A stretch of DNA of 64,000 nt from Phoronis australis (Eukaryota; Phoronida; Phoronidae), in the NCBI GenBank assembly GCA_002633005.1, contig NMRA01000602.1, forward strand, positions 1-64,000, in the 5' to 3' direction. A program made the position numbers and the translations under genes. Position 1 is the first letter of the stretch. Every line of letters starts with the position of its first letter. The notes beneath the pieces were generated by a model. That model had not been told where the DNA came from, made no database searches, and saw only the letters and a program-made list of their open reading frames with translations. Shown piece by piece: positions 24,204-37,156 of this stretch.

Positions 24204-25384
24204 GGTTCAGATCAGGGAAAGTGGCGCCCATTCTGGATTACGATTATGGATGATGTGACGACACGGGAGCTTACTGTACAGCCAGTCTAGAGTGAAAGTG
24301 GCTGTATGAGGGGTGGCCCCATCCTGCTGGACCCAATGTATATTCCTATTCACCCTGTTTGCACCTCTTCTCCTATTTCTGACACCTAATTCTTCCCAAA
24401 AGCACCACCAGGTTGCGTGCTTTGGTTAACGGGGAGATTTTTGGGACTACGTCACACTGACTCTTGTACTCTAGCAATGTTTTCTGAAAAATCTTACAGT
24501 GAGTTTTCTGTCAACTCTGCTACGAGACTTCTCCCTCATACTAAAGCATTTGTTGTCCCTGCCGTCTAAAACTTCTTTATCCTGCGATAGATCTGCATTT
24601 TTGTGGGGTAGTTGTGATGATCGTATTTTTGGCGAAACTGAGCGATTGCACATTTGAAGCAGTTTCACTCAGCTTTTAACCACGCAGAATCAGAATTTTT
24701 TTATTCTTTGGTGAATGGCATTCATGATGGAGGACTGGGTTTCTTAACTTGTAGGCTCCTTCAATCTGACACAAACAGTCAAAATGTTAAAAAACAAACA
24801 AGTTAGAATCATTGTATTAGGTATCATAAATTCGTGGCCACCCCGTGCCTGGAGTATCAAATTTCCGCTCCATAACTTAAAATTAGATAATTTATACCAT
24901 TTGTCAAAAGCTTCACATAAAACTGTTACTGTTAACCCGTCACACAAATCTTTAAGTTGTTTGCACACATAGACAACCGGCTAATATTGATTCATTAATA
25001 CTTATTCGCTTGTTAAATGATTAGTATACGTGTCATGGCAGTAGATGACGCAATTAGGACCCGGAAATAAAAATACACATGTCGTCACACTGGGTCCAAA
25101 ACGTCACCTTACCAACATTTTAGAAATATTTGAGTCTCCCATTTTCTGTTCTATATCTTCTACTGCTGTGTGTGTCCTTTTCTATACAGCTCCATTGTTC
25201 GGCTCTGATGGTCGACTGTTGGTAGATTACGTTGTTGTGTCCTGGATCTGCATTAGCTTCTGGCCCGTTCCGACCCGATGGCAGAGGAAATCCACTTACT
25301 GTTGGCCAAGGCTGCACTTCGACGGTCTTATTGTCAAGCCTGTATGTCTTACTCGGTAAAACAAGTCCCTTAATGTACCGAGAT

Positions 25385-25990
25385 ATTCTTCCCAGGTACC
25401 AGCCAGTGTAAGAAGTACAACTTCCTCCGCAACATCCTGTTAGATGTGGTCGCCGAGTTCACCATGCCAAATTACATCCAGCGGAACTGGCAACAGTCCC
25501 CAAAAGTCACTTTACACGCCTCATCCGTGGGAATCTTCCAGTAGTCAATCTTCGAGAAGTCGAACTTCGAGAAGAAATGTTGATCGCTTCTGGATTACTC
25601 ATGGATTCGTTTCGAACTTGGTCACCGCATCCAGCCGCCGGTAATCAACACAGGACCTCGTGATACCATCTTTTGTAGCCAATGTTGGAGATGAAAGTTC
25701 AGGGATGTTTATCTTCAGCCTCTACTGCACTTCCTTCTTCACTAGTTCGTGTGTAGCGTTCGGCATGTCACCTGACCTTGCTCTCACTTTATGTTCTGTC
25801 AGCAACTTGATGGTGACAGAGTGTCAGGTATCAAGCGCGGTTCATAATCTCTATCAGCAAACCTAGTGGACAACTGTCCATAGAAATCGCCATCGTCGGC
25901 GCATATGCGGTGACACCAAAAACCCTGACTGTAAATTACAGACTGCTGAACATGAGAGGGGTGGAAACTGCCGGCATGTAACAACGTATT
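25385..25990 (-). pseudogene. Second Ty3/gypsy remnant (reverse transcriptase core)
   Basis: Reading leftward on the minus strand: a pre-RT segment, FADRDYEPRLIP, then KDGITRSCVDYRRLDAVTKF, WKIPTDEACKVTFGDCCQFR and FGMVNSATTSNRM, in the order of gypsy RT motifs 2 to 4. Stops and frame changes separate the blocks. The YxDD active site is missing because the copy ends near 25385. It resembles the C-type gypsy elements common in marine invertebrates, and is in the opposite orientation to the remnant at 18231. Confidence 0.7.
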
Positions 25991-26370
25991 TTTGGTCAGT
26001 CGGTTTGTGACACACTTTCAATTGGTATTGAGTTTTTGGCAACACGAGGTCACAACCGTACATAGAAAACTGATGCTCTCATAGGAGATGTGAAACCTAA
26101 CTTAACAATAGCGTGAGCGTAGTTAAGTGCCTCAACACCTTTCCATCGGTAAACAAACACATTCTGGAGTCTTTCACTATTTCCAGAACTTTGGCGATTT
26201 CTGTAAACAAAAACAAAGATGTAGAATGTTCCAGACTGTGGTTCTATTCCGTAACACGTATATAATGGAGCATTATTCTAGAATGTTCTCTAGATTCTAT
26301 GATAAAGGTATTACGCACTAATTTTAAAGTTAGTGCTCATGTTTTGTTCAAAAACTAACGCGATAAAGAT

Positions 26371-26398
26371 ATTAAGACATAACTAGCTTGACCTCAAG
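26371..26398 (+). repeat. Short dispersed phrase, copy 1
   Basis: The 28-mer beginning attaagacataactagc recurs at 37157-37184 with two mismatches in the same orientation. No larger shared boundary was found. Confidence 0.45.
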
Positions 26399-29300
26399 GG
26401 TCATTCTCCTGGAATGTTTTACTGTACACACATTACGTCACCGTTACATGCAGCCTAGCCGCATGGGTGACGTCATTAAAGTGCTATGTGATATAGACAA
26501 ATAAAATCGCAAAGTAATACCTCCAGAAGCAGAACCAGTTTCAGACTTCTTCTGACTGACTAAAAACCTTACTTATTCCAATAAGCTTATACACGTAGAT
26601 GCATGTACTAGACACCATGCACCTTATGTTGATATCTACACTCATCGCTCTGTGGTAAATTAAGCCTTTTCAGACCGTTGCATGATAAATCTGCATGTTT
26701 TATTCAAATAAAGACCGGTGTTATTTAAAACTCTAGTCGTGTTCATCCGATTGCAGGTCAGAACATCATAAATTTGCATAATTCATGTGGATTGTGTTGC
26801 TTGAGGGAACATAACGTGACGGTACCTTAAATTAATCATAAATGTGCTTCCAGTAGGTAAACACCTTATACACGACCTGATATATTTAAATCATTATTTT
26901 CTATTGATCAGTTTAGGAAATATTTGTTTGCGGGGAAAGTTGCCCCCCATTGATACCTGAGGGTCATTTGATCAATATTGCTTTTATTGCTGTTGATAAG
27001 ATGCATGACCTGGTTTCTTTGATGTAACTCTTGCTATGGATGATTTTGCCAGCAATATGAACTTGTACGTAGTGACCCAGGTTTGTCCCAACAAGATCAC
27101 TCAGGTGGTTATGAACTTCATAAATTTCAGATTTCTGTTACTGCACGGTGTGAAGGACGACGGTTTAAGATGCGATGGTTTCTATAATATTTGACCAGTT
27201 CTCTCAAACTCTACACACACCCCTCCCTATTAAATGTAGAGTCGCGATTATTTCGAAACAGAAAATATCCAAATTGCAATCAAAATTTGTGAGTTGTGTA
27301 CCTTAATTCCGCCGGATAGTCCGTGGTACATCAGTGAACATTTACAGGCACGCCCCACGGGTAATTTCATTTTCTGCACGTTACTGATCTGTGTTTAACT
27401 CTTAAAAGAAGGAGGACATTGCCGAAGTCAAAATCTATTCGCAAGTCGTGACGGTGTGGCGTTTATGCAAAATACGTTCAAAAAGTCTATCAGGAATACA
27501 AACCACTGTACTTTTTACTTTGCCCAAAATACAATAGGGAAGACAGTTACAATTATTTCATTAAACATTGTTTTCAGTTCCTCCCAGTCTCAGTCACATG
27601 CCATTCTCATCGTGCGGGACCATTCTTTTAAAAGTTCAATTTTGAACTCGCGATCAGGCCCGGGAATCTGACATGTACATGTGGTCACCTGTGGTTTGCA
27701 CAGTGTGCCATTGTACACGTAATCTTTTTGTCCTACACATACTTAACCTCCCAGTATTTCCAGTGAAGAGGTATTCCATAAGTGCCGCCTAAAAGGGTGG
27801 CTTTTTCACAGCAAACATATTCCCCAAAATGGAGCCATTTTAGACAAAGTACTATCTGAAGGACGCCATTTCTGAATGTCTGGAACAGAACTGTGCCAAA
27901 ATGTGAATGGGTCACTTTTTTCAGAGCCCGGTCTTTAAATGAGTAGGTTTTCAGCTTTTCGTAAGGCATCCCTCGTCCAAAAATATTCCTTCAAGTACCC
28001 GCGGCCGGGTGTTTGTGATTTTGGTAATTTACTTTATGGTATGACGTTGGTTTCGTAAAATGTAACAATATTACATCTCTTGCAAGCGCATTCGAGGCAA
28101 AATTTAACAAATTTGAATATTGTATCAACCTTTTACAATTTAGGAGAGGCTTACCAACGTAACAGTTACATTTTACAAAATTGTCACATTTTATGGCATA
28201 TCAAAGCACCAACAAAATTGCTCGAGAATTGAGCAGTAGCTCCCATTTACAACGTAAGCTAAACACTGCGTGTATTATCTTACTCATATGGAGTACATTT
28301 GCCTGCGCGTAAGTAGTTCGCTTCTATCATTTTGCTCGGTAGACGGCGCTTTTGTAAACATGGTGGCTCGCTGGTGTAGGCCTATGGCGTTTTTGAATCA
28401 ATGTACATCTTACTGAACAACTGTTGTAAATCACTCAAATGCCGACTCAGATCAATCTCCGAACAAGGAATCTAACCTGGACCAGCCATGTACGCCTGCA
28501 CGGTGGTACTTGCTTAAAAAGTGAGGGGTCTGAATTGAAGATAAATTGGTCACTTGGTGATTTTCGACACATCACTGTGACTGTGGCCGCTTGGACTTCG
28601 ACTTCAGAGTTCAGTCTTATCACACCTAACTACTTCGGAAACAAGTCGGATATAAGGTTCCCTGGTTTTGAGAATGACGCTATCAATATATTGAAATAAC
28701 TTCAGAGCAGGTTCACTAGTTATACCTCACGGAATCAGGCTGTTAGTGTTAGCCAGATGCAACCCACCAAAGACAGCAAATGTCTAGGCTTGATCAGGCA
28801 AATACACGTGTTGTTGGCCACTTTATACTTGGGAAAAATGTTGACGGATGTAACAACTGAATAACATTCGTATTATTCATTGGATTAGATAGTGACTACC
28901 GTCTCTAGCGGGCCCCAGTAGAGACAGTGAAGCTCCTCCGGGAGTTTAATACATTGATAGGTTTTCGGTGACTTATGCGTCACATTGATTAAAGTCATGT
29001 TGTTTAAGTACCTCTTGCTCATAGAGGGAAACCTTAGGTACCCATTGATGTCTTTAATTTCTTCCAAATCAAACAAATACTCCTGTAATGTACCTTTTTT
29101 CAATCAGTCCTTTGTTCAGTTGCCCAAATCTTCAACTGGCCAGTTTTACACTGTGCGCCCACCTATTTTTACCGCGCCTGCCAGTGTGAGGTATAATTCG
29201 CCTTAAATCATCTGGCATATGTTACTATCAGTGGATGAAACTTGTTATCCATGTCAGGGATCATTATATCTGAGCAGAGTCATGATTTGTAATTATGTAA

Positions 29301-31569
29301 AGTAGAATTTCTGCAAAAGGTTAATAAAACATATTTCTTATCTGCAGTACTAAAATTGATCAGCTTGATTAAAATGTTACAGCCGTAAGCCAACTCACTT
29401 GAACACAGATAATTCTAGAAGGCACATCAGTGATGCCAGTAAAAATTGAAAGCCTTTAATTGCTATTTACGTATATTTAATTTCAGATGGTGAACTGCAA
29501 TACTCCACTGAAAAAGGCAAAGTCCATGACATACATATTATGTGGCAAATTGTTATACTCTGACTCTCACGCACACAAAGTCAAAAAATGCTGCATTAAA
29601 GCAGAGGTATTTGGATTTTTGTGAACTCGTTTACATTCAATTCAACAATGATTTGCTGGACACTAGGCCTGTGTTATCTGCAGCTCATGCATTCAGTTTT
29701 GTACAAAACTCACACAGCTGCAGAAATCAGCAAGAATGAATGTCAGCATTGTCATTGCTCAGTCTGAAGGTCGACAGAAACATGTGTCTAAATGTGTCTA
29801 AAGACTCGCCTCAGCAACTTGATCGGGAACTGTTGCTTAAAACCAGTACATCTTTGGATGATCTTTGCAAGATTTTAGAAAAAAAGTGTGTAGTTAACTG
29901 TAAAACTGATGCATGACTGTACTTGTTTATAAGAGAATCTGCTTTAATTCATTGTTTAGTTTTTGATCTTTAGTGATGGTGTGGTAGTTTACACCAGCTT
30001 TAAAAATATCAATGATGAAAGGTAGTAATCATAAGTGACAACAGATGTCAGTAGTGTATTTCAGTTAGTGACTCTGAAGCAGACGATAATAGTGGCAGTA
30101 CGCATGTGGTTAAAGAGTCGTGACCTAATGCTTTCGATTTAAAAATCTTGAGGGACTTTCCGATATGTAAGCTATGAGTGTTTTTTTCACAAGAAATGGT
30201 GTGTGTGTGTTGTTAAAATCAGTTGCATAGTCAGTTAGTCACTGAATGATCTCAGTGCTTGATATGCTTAAGGGGGTTTTGATGAAAGAATAATTAAATA
30301 TTTTTATTGGTTAGACTGATACATACCAAGGGAACTTGTGCCATGTGATAAAATGTTACTGTTTACATATGTTTTGGAAAAAAATAAATGGTTTAACGAG
30401 ATAATGAAATGTTACAATTGTGTCTTTAGCATCTAACGTAAATGTATAATACAGGATTACTTTTCCATAAACATTTAAAATGTTATAGATTTTGGATTTC
30501 CTACATGTATGTACAGTTAAGGTTAAGAATGCATGCCTACATGATGTTTTCTGCACATTTGTTGCTTTGATAACACTATCACTGATGGTGTTACTCTATC
30601 AAAAATAAAAAATTAAAGGTCAATTTTGACAGTAAAATCACCCATGAAAATCTTATTTTAATGATGTGGATTTCCAACTCTGTCCCAACTTTTGTACTTC
30701 AGGGTGACCTAAAAGGGCTGCTGGGTTCCTTGTTAATTCCAGGTTGTTGTGTCTCCTTGGAGGCATTTTTCTATTTAGTGCATCTGCATTGAATAAATCT
30801 ATGTTTTTATTTTTGGCAGCTTTCCCAGATTTCCGTAAAACTTCCAGGCTCAGATTTGGAAATTCTGGTTATTAGAAAAGGCCTAAAAATTGGTGCTGTG
30901 AAACCTGTTGTGGTACGAATAGATGTTACTGAAAGTATTTTTTGTCTGCGTTAAAATCACCATTCTAACACAATGTGTCCTTCGTTGATCACCACAATTG
31001 CCACGTTGGAAGCTAATTCCTTGTTTTGGAAGCTAACTCCTTGTTTTGCAAGCGTTACACACCATCACTTGTTGATGTCAGAGCCTCAGAGTTAGCATAC
31101 ACTACTTGATAATTTCCTTGTATATCACTAATTGAAACACATAATTGAACAGCCAAACTTTATGACAAAGGACAATGGTGGATACGGAGTGGTGGGGTGA
31201 AAGAGTGTTAGAGCATGTGTGGTTGTGTGGTCCTATCTTACCATACTCACTGACTGATCTCTTGATCACCGATGTTTGTGAAGTGGATGCAGAAGAGGAA
31301 AGTTACGAGTTGTATAGAAGTTTCACGGAAAGCTATGAAATGGAGTGATGGAATATGTGAGCCGCAGCGTTTGTATTGGCTTCTGCATACTTCGAGTAAG
31401 CGTAGTATTGACTGTAAGTAACAATAATACAGTAATACAAATCATATACAATAGGTTTCGGCTTGTTAGCATCTTCTTTCGGTTTTCACACATGTTTCTT
31501 TGCAAAAATGCAATTTACAAGTTGAAGTACGAGGGGGGGGGGGGTGCAAGGGGACCGTTTTTTACTCAA

Positions 31570-31570
31570 N
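31570..31570. other. Single ambiguous base (N)
   Basis: It lies just after a poly-G run. Unlike the N at 43828, 55093 and 58201, it has no duplicated flanks, so it looks like a simple base-call failure or small gap. Confidence 0.8.
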
Positions 31571-32865
31571 GAACTCGTCGTCCATTGATAATATAGAATT
31601 CACGGTTACGAGTAAGAGCATGAGCAGTGGAGTTGTAGAGAATTAGCCAATTTTATATTGCCCGCAACTAATTGGAAAGTCCAGAGATTTTCTAAGTTGC
31701 AGGAAATTTACAACCACTCTTTGACTCGAGATGGCATTTGCTGCTGGTTTGCAGAAACTTTTGCGGCAAGCCTGTGCAACTTTGCAGCAAGATTACGGCA
31801 AGTGTGGGCAAAAAGGCTTTTTTGTAATGGGCACTCACAGCTCACTCAGCAATCAAAACTGGCAACTGCTGATTTTGGTCCAGTGAGCATGCTCAACATA
31901 GTCTGGCATTAAATGAGATTAACAAAGTATGTGGCGTGATGTTCGGTAAGGGTCATGTATGCAAATAGTAAAACACGTGTTTGCGGATGAAGTGTACCCA
32001 TATTCTATTATTTTTCTGACTCAAAAAGGAACATGTTCTCAAATGTTTTCAACAGTGACGTCAATAAAACGCTCAGTTTTTATTACCGTACATCTACTAC
32101 TCGCGCAAATGGCAAAAAAAAAACATTCAAACAAATCACCGTTCACGATTAACTGTGTCTCGTATGATGCTTTCTCTTGATGCTAAGCTATTTTGAGCCT
32201 GCGCGCATTATTGGAGCAAAGTCAAGGTATGCCGATTTTATCGGCAAGTAAGCTGTAAAATTTAAGGCACATTGCCTACATCAGATGGTTCCAATCATTT
32301 GTCTTTAGCATTAAGTTAAAACCGACACTAAACCCTGTTTTAGCGATCTCAAACAATCTTCGTTCTGTAACTAGCTAAAACACAATCGGCGTCATTATTG
32401 AGTGATAAAAGCTGCATTTAACTGAACCTTATACTCCCTGTGTCATAGATTATATATTAGAGTTCTTGATGGATGGTCTTTCGCTACAGTGGTAGTGTAA
32501 CCCGCCTAAATCGTGGGTCACGTTTGTTGGTGGGTAGACTTTGTAATGAGTTTTCAAACTTTTTAGGGTAGTCGATGGAGGCAGAGTACTACATGTATTT
32601 AGTTTCAGACAAATGGATGGGAAAGTTGATTGTTTTCAGTATCTGTTAATAGTCCAAAATCAGTTGGTATATTGTTGAGAATCGATACTTGTATCTACCT
32701 ATTTGGAGTGTATTTTTGTCTGTCCCGTTAGTTTCAATAAGTCAAAACTCACATGCTGGTCGGCCACAATAGATCGCTTTTTTACATTTTCTGTATATCA
32801 TAGTATAACGGAGAGCGGCTGATGAGAATGCGTGTGGTTTCCCATTTCAAGTGATTCGTCCTCAG

Positions 32866-33605
32866 CATTAGAACTGTACAATTTTGTTGTAGGATCAAAT
32901 TTCACAGGATTTTTGCTAATACGACCAGTCAACAGCCCGAAACGATTCGTTGTCCGCTGTGAAAGCAGCTGGACGGTCATTCAGCGTAGATTCGATGGTA
33001 GCCAGGACTTCAATTTGTCTTGGGCTGAATACCGACAGGGGTTTGGCCAGCTGGATAAAGAGATGTGGCTCGGCAATGACAAAATTTACTACATCACTCG
33101 ACAAGCTCATTATAAGCTGCAGTACTGGATTACGGATTGGAATGATGACGTTGTAACACACGATCACGACATTTTCTCCATAACCAACGAGGCTGACAAT
33201 TATAAGCTAACTATTTCGGCAACGAATGCGACTGATATCACCGGTTCGATGGAAACGCATAACGGTTACCCGTTTACAACAAAGGACAGAGACAACGATA
33301 GAAAATCAGATAATTGTGCTGTTAGAAATTCCGGCGGATGGTGGTTCGATAGATGTGGTTCTTTCGGAATAAATAACTATTACCCAACAAGTGGCAATTG
33401 CCCACTAGATTTGGATAAGTTCTGTATGAGATATGGAGATGGGGGTGGGGATGTAGTGCTTCTCAAGTCTTCGGTGATGAAAATCAAAAAAAAAACGACA
33501 ATCATTGAAAATTACAAATTCAATCTCCAAGGTTCATTTGGGCCTGTGATCATTTTGCCTCGCTCAACAGCCAGTTTGAAGAGGATTAAACTAAATGTAC
33601 ATTAG
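32866..33605 (+). CDS. Fibrinogen-related domain (FReD) protein, C-terminal exon
   Basis: One exon encodes most of a fibrinogen C-terminal globe: GFLLIRPVNSPKRFVVRCES, SWTVIQRRFDGSQDF, WAEYRQGFGQLDKEMWLGN, then a Ca-site-like DRDNDRKSDNCAV, GGWWFDRCGSFGINNYY and, near the end, MKIKKK. Such domains in invertebrates act as secreted lectin-like recognition proteins. Acceptors at 32864-32865 (cctcag) or 32891-32892 (tgtag) could start the exon. The usual first Cys of the domain is upstream and not seen, so at least one 5' exon is missing. Odd points: the segment before MKI has two extra Cys (SGNCPLDLDKFC), and an A10 run directly after MKIK leads into a tail of about 35 residues not typical of the family, so an indel there could have changed the C-terminus. 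The gene is otherwise intact. Confidence 0.85.
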
Positions 33606-34794
33606 AAAAGTTTGTACTTTACATTGGACCACGATTGAGAATGTGATTTGCTACATGGTTATTAGATCTTTCGTTGTTGTCCATCAATTGGTAAACTAGT
33701 CCAGTTCTATTTCAAGAATATAGGTCTTTCTCGGAACAGAAACACCGAGCTATTTCTTCTAAGATGGTGAAATATAATTAAAATTTGGAGGTTTAACTCT
33801 GACGCGTTTCTTATGTAAGTGGAATATGCAAAGGCATAACATTAAGTTTCTACATTTGTATCCAAAAAGAACTGTATCTATATTTGTAGCCAGAGAGATA
33901 TTGGTTCTGTTTCTGACATAGTTCAACATTCTATTCCAAAAGTTCTGAACAGTATCGCTCTTAAAGAAAGTACACAGCGAGGAATTACAAACACCAATGG
34001 TAATTCTATGACTGAAATCACCGAAGCTTCACGTCAAGAGTAAAGTTCACATAGGCATTTTTCCAAAAATCCACAGCATCAGTATGTACGTCTGCCATTT
34101 CACCTCAGACCGAGGTCTATAACTGTAGTATGTATTGCCCGTATTTGTTATCTACATCTAACAATTCTACAAGAACGGCTTAAAAGGTGAACAGAAGAGA
34201 AAATTGCACTGTTTTTTAAATTTTATCATTAGCAGCAAATGGCTTTTCTGGGGCCATAAAACTTCAAAAATATAGGTCTAAAATTGTTAAACTCTGTAAA
34301 GTGAGTGATTGTCAAACGAGGCGAGGGACTCGAAGTTAAGTTAGGTGAAGGACATCAGACATCATGTGGACAAATTAAAACAGAACTAAGTCAGGACGTG
34401 TATTTAATTTTTAAACCAAGGCACATAGTTCTTTACAATTTCTTCACAGGAGCTCGGATCAATGGCACTAGTCCTGTAGCTGTTAGTTCAAGTTGCTTAG
34501 GTTCACAAAAGCAATATTTTGAGATTTACAAATACTCTTCAGTTCCAAACTTTTTCATCTTTACACTGCCCAGGGCGACGTCAACTTCATCTGTTCTGCG
34601 TCTTTTGACAGTGAAGTCGAGCTGTAATAAATCAAAGATAAAAACTGTATCTGAAAACCATTTTCACGATGAATTGTTTTACGCGACGGGCATCAGTGTA
34701 TAAGCGGACTTGCCTATCCCGTGAACACTGACAAACTATCAACCATAAGTATGCAGACACGCTTAAATTCAGAGTTTGCTAATGTTATGGATAT
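33606..34794. other. No recognised feature downstream of the FReD exon
   Basis: AT-rich; open frames such as 34305-34703 show no recognisable domain. The part from about 34720 approaches the foldback-like element. Confidence 0.35.
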
Positions 34795-35610
34795 TGTCCT
34801 AAACTCCCTCGGACCCCATACCTCACGATCCCCTCGTCCCACTACTCCCTCGACCCACAATCCCCTCGACCCACGGTCTCTGGCAAAGGTTGTATTTTTA
34901 TGCTTTTTACATATTTCATAATCGTGTTACGTCGCTGAGTGACTTTACCTTTAGACTTGCCCACTCGTGAATCTGCACTGGCTCAAGTCTGGTGGATAAA
35001 AACAGAAAGCGGCGTAAGAACAACGGATTGTGAGCGTGCTATCGTTGTCACGGAAATAGTTCCACGAGCGGCTACCAATGACCCAGCTCTACCAAACTTA
35101 GGGAGAGAGTACATTAACGTGAAAACACATAATTTCACATTTCTGTTACTTCCTTTTGGTGATTTCTCGTTTAAAATATACTCCATGTAAAGTTGAGAAA
35201 TTTTTTTAGTTAATTACAAATTCGTCGGTCACTCCCACTCTCCCAAAAAAGCTTGACTCTGCCATTTACTGAACGACGATTACACTCTGCCGGGACATTC
35301 GCAACGTTGGTAGGTCTTCGATTTGATTTGGTTTCGTTGTTTTTTTCTGTTTTTGGCTTTCAAACTTGCCGAATCACCTCTCTTAATTGCAAAAAATCAG
35401 GGAATTGCCAGCCGATCAAACGGTCAGATTCGTTGATACGGCAAGTCAGCGCTTAGTGTTCTATGTCCAGATCCAGTCGAGCTGTAAGCTGGGTCGAAGG
35501 GGTTGTGGGCCGTGGGTTGAGAGGTTTGTGGTTTTTGGGTCGAAGGGATTGTGAGTCGATGGGCTCGTAGGGTGTAGGGGGTCGAGGGGTTTTTAGAACA
35601 ATGCATGTTA
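34795..35610. mobile_element. Foldback-like element with minisatellite inverted ends, copy 1
   Basis: The left end (34795-34880) is a minisatellite of degenerate ccctcgaccca units on the plus strand. The right end (35480-35610) is the same minisatellite inverted (gtcgaggggtt...tgtggg). Just outside, attgtcctaaa on the left mirrors ttttagaacaat on the right, continuing the inverted repeat. The interior (34940-35450) matches the interior of the copy at 57145-57960 in inverted orientation, including gctaccaatg...ccacgag and the ggtcttcgatttgattt block. Inverted ends built of tandem units recall Foldback elements. I saw no transposase and no clear target duplication. Confidence 0.6.
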
Positions 35611-35662
35611 TGGCGAATTTGGCAACCAATTTACTCTAACAAACTTGCTTAAGCAAACTCAA

Positions 35663-36393
35663 ATAGTTTGGCCGTGCTTGGCAACTCGACTACACTGACA
35701 AACTTTGGTTTGCAATCACATTTGCCAGTGTAAAGTAAGCTCATTACCCGGCTACAATGGCAACTCGGTGTTCTGTGGTGTTTTGCAACAGCTGTTTATT
35801 TGCAAATTCTACAAAACTCTTGCAAGCAAACATTTTCAAAGTATTCGGCAGTGTTTCTTTGGGCTCGGGAATGTTTTTCAAGACAAAGAACAAAAGTTTT
35901 AGGAGTGTCTACACTGAGACTTGGTGTGACTGAAAAGCACCTTTGGCACCGAATAAAAAGCCGCGCAAGTGGCCCGGGGGATGACTTAATTTCGCCACCA
36001 CAACGGAGCCCATTTTCATGCGAGGTCAAAGTTTCTGACAAAGTTGAGAGAAATTTCTGAGAAAGGAGGAATCAAGCTTTGGAACGTTGATGAATGTGGA
36101 ACTATTTATTTAAAAAGAAAAGAAGTGCCGAGAATTTCTCTTTTGCAAGACATTGGAACGTGAACAACTCTTTGCATTGTTAAAAACCTCGAGAGAAATA
36201 ATAACACCAACGTGTTCGTTCCTTATCAAGATTACCGCAATCCCCAAATAACTAAAAGTGCATTGTGTGTGGTATTCCACCAGGAACTGAAAAATGCCGT
36301 GTCAATGTGTCGATCAGTTGGCAAAGTTAAATTTGGTTGGGTTTGGAAACAAAAACGTTATCAACGTAGACCGCAATTAAGAGCAATGAGTTT
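35663..36393 (+). repeat. Dispersed ~740-bp repeat, copy 2
   Basis: Same orientation and high similarity to 10865-11607. It lacks the ggtgagtttt insertion of copy 1, so its first frame reads MATRCSVVFCNSCLF further before a stop. It directly abuts the foldback-like element, but copy 1 has no such neighbour, so the two repeats are independent. Confidence 0.75.
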
Positions 36394-37030
36394 TTATCCC
36401 ACGCGCGTTGAATCTGTCGAGGGAAATTAGGCCATGTAATGAAGTTTTCCGTAATCATCCCGCACTGCTTCAACAGCGACCTCTGCAATGGAAAGTTCAA
36501 AAGGTAGGTCAATAGTAACTCGACGTCTTCAGCCGGTTCGACCATCAAACTTTCCGAATATAGTTTAAACTAATACAGCTGCAACAGTGTAACTAACACT
36601 CGACATGCAACCAGGCCCTAAGTGTAAAATCTGGAAAAATGTTAATTATAAGACAGTTTCTCTCAGTTTTCAATTGCTGAATACTATATCGTCTGCAACT
36701 CAGGCGCCGATTCCTAGGAAGTTAAAATATCAAAAATTGTTGTTTTTTAACCACTTTCAGGAAATGTTACAAGTTCACTGCTCAGTTGCCATTGTTTTCA
36801 TCTTTGTTACCTCTTTTCAAGAAATAAATCGTTACATTTAAATCTGTTTCTTTTACTAGAGAAAACTTGCAACCTAACGCGCAAGTACATACATATAGGA
36901 TGTGATCCGCCACGTGAACAGTCTGGGTGAAGTATTTGAAAAACTGCTGAAAAATGTAAGAAACTTAGGAATTCGAAGCGCATGGGATAAATACAAAATG
37001 TAACTCGATTGGCGTACAAGAAATACGACC

Positions 37031-37081
37031 TTATTCCGCGTATCTACCTCCACCTTCGGTCTCGGTCGATACGCGGAATAA
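37031..37081. repeat. Perfect 14-bp inverted repeat (hairpin)
   Basis: ttattccgcgtatc (37031-37044) is the exact reverse complement of gatacgcggaataa (37068-37081), with a 23-nt loop. The loop itself contains near-complementary acctccacc/ggtctcggt. It may be a small palindromic MITE core or a terminal hairpin. Confidence 0.8.
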
Positions 37082-37156
37082 TGTCTCGTGGGATATTAAT
37101 TCATGTACGCCACTCTCGGTACGTTTTGTGTATACATACGCACAGTGTGCTCAGGC

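Larger units (their letters stand above)
22970..24420 (-). pseudogene. Mariner-like DDE transposase remnant split by a nested element
   Basis: On the minus strand, 24420 down to 24209 encodes WWCFWEELGVRNRR, then IHWVQQDGATPHTATFTLDW and PEWAPLSL, the QQDGA-PHT block of mariner/Tc1-related (DDE_3-type) transposases. The sequence resumes at 23207 with PPDFYFWGYLNDKLYRDK, then KECCRLMNHFAWRIQVCLQ and NGSNLEHIV at the C-terminus. The 996 bp between are the CAGTGGCGG element, which landed just before the PPDF motif carrying the last acidic catalytic residue. At least one stop and one frame change also disrupt it. The N-terminal helix-turn-helix part was not identified. It is a dead copy, older than the nested insertion. 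Confidence 0.8.
25991..32865. other. Long featureless stretch, ~6.9 kb
   Basis: No exon, RNA gene or recognisable mobile element was identified by eye on either strand. A frame at 29542-29739 and sequence around it (29490-29900) is mildly protein-like but has no known motif. A G-run at 31533-31546 precedes a single ambiguous base at 31570. A 28-bp phrase at 26371-26398 recurs at 37157. Confidence 0.4.

Noticed and set aside
24744-24972. Overlapping frames on both strands near 24.8 kb
   Set aside because: Short, no motif, no splice support; treated as chance.
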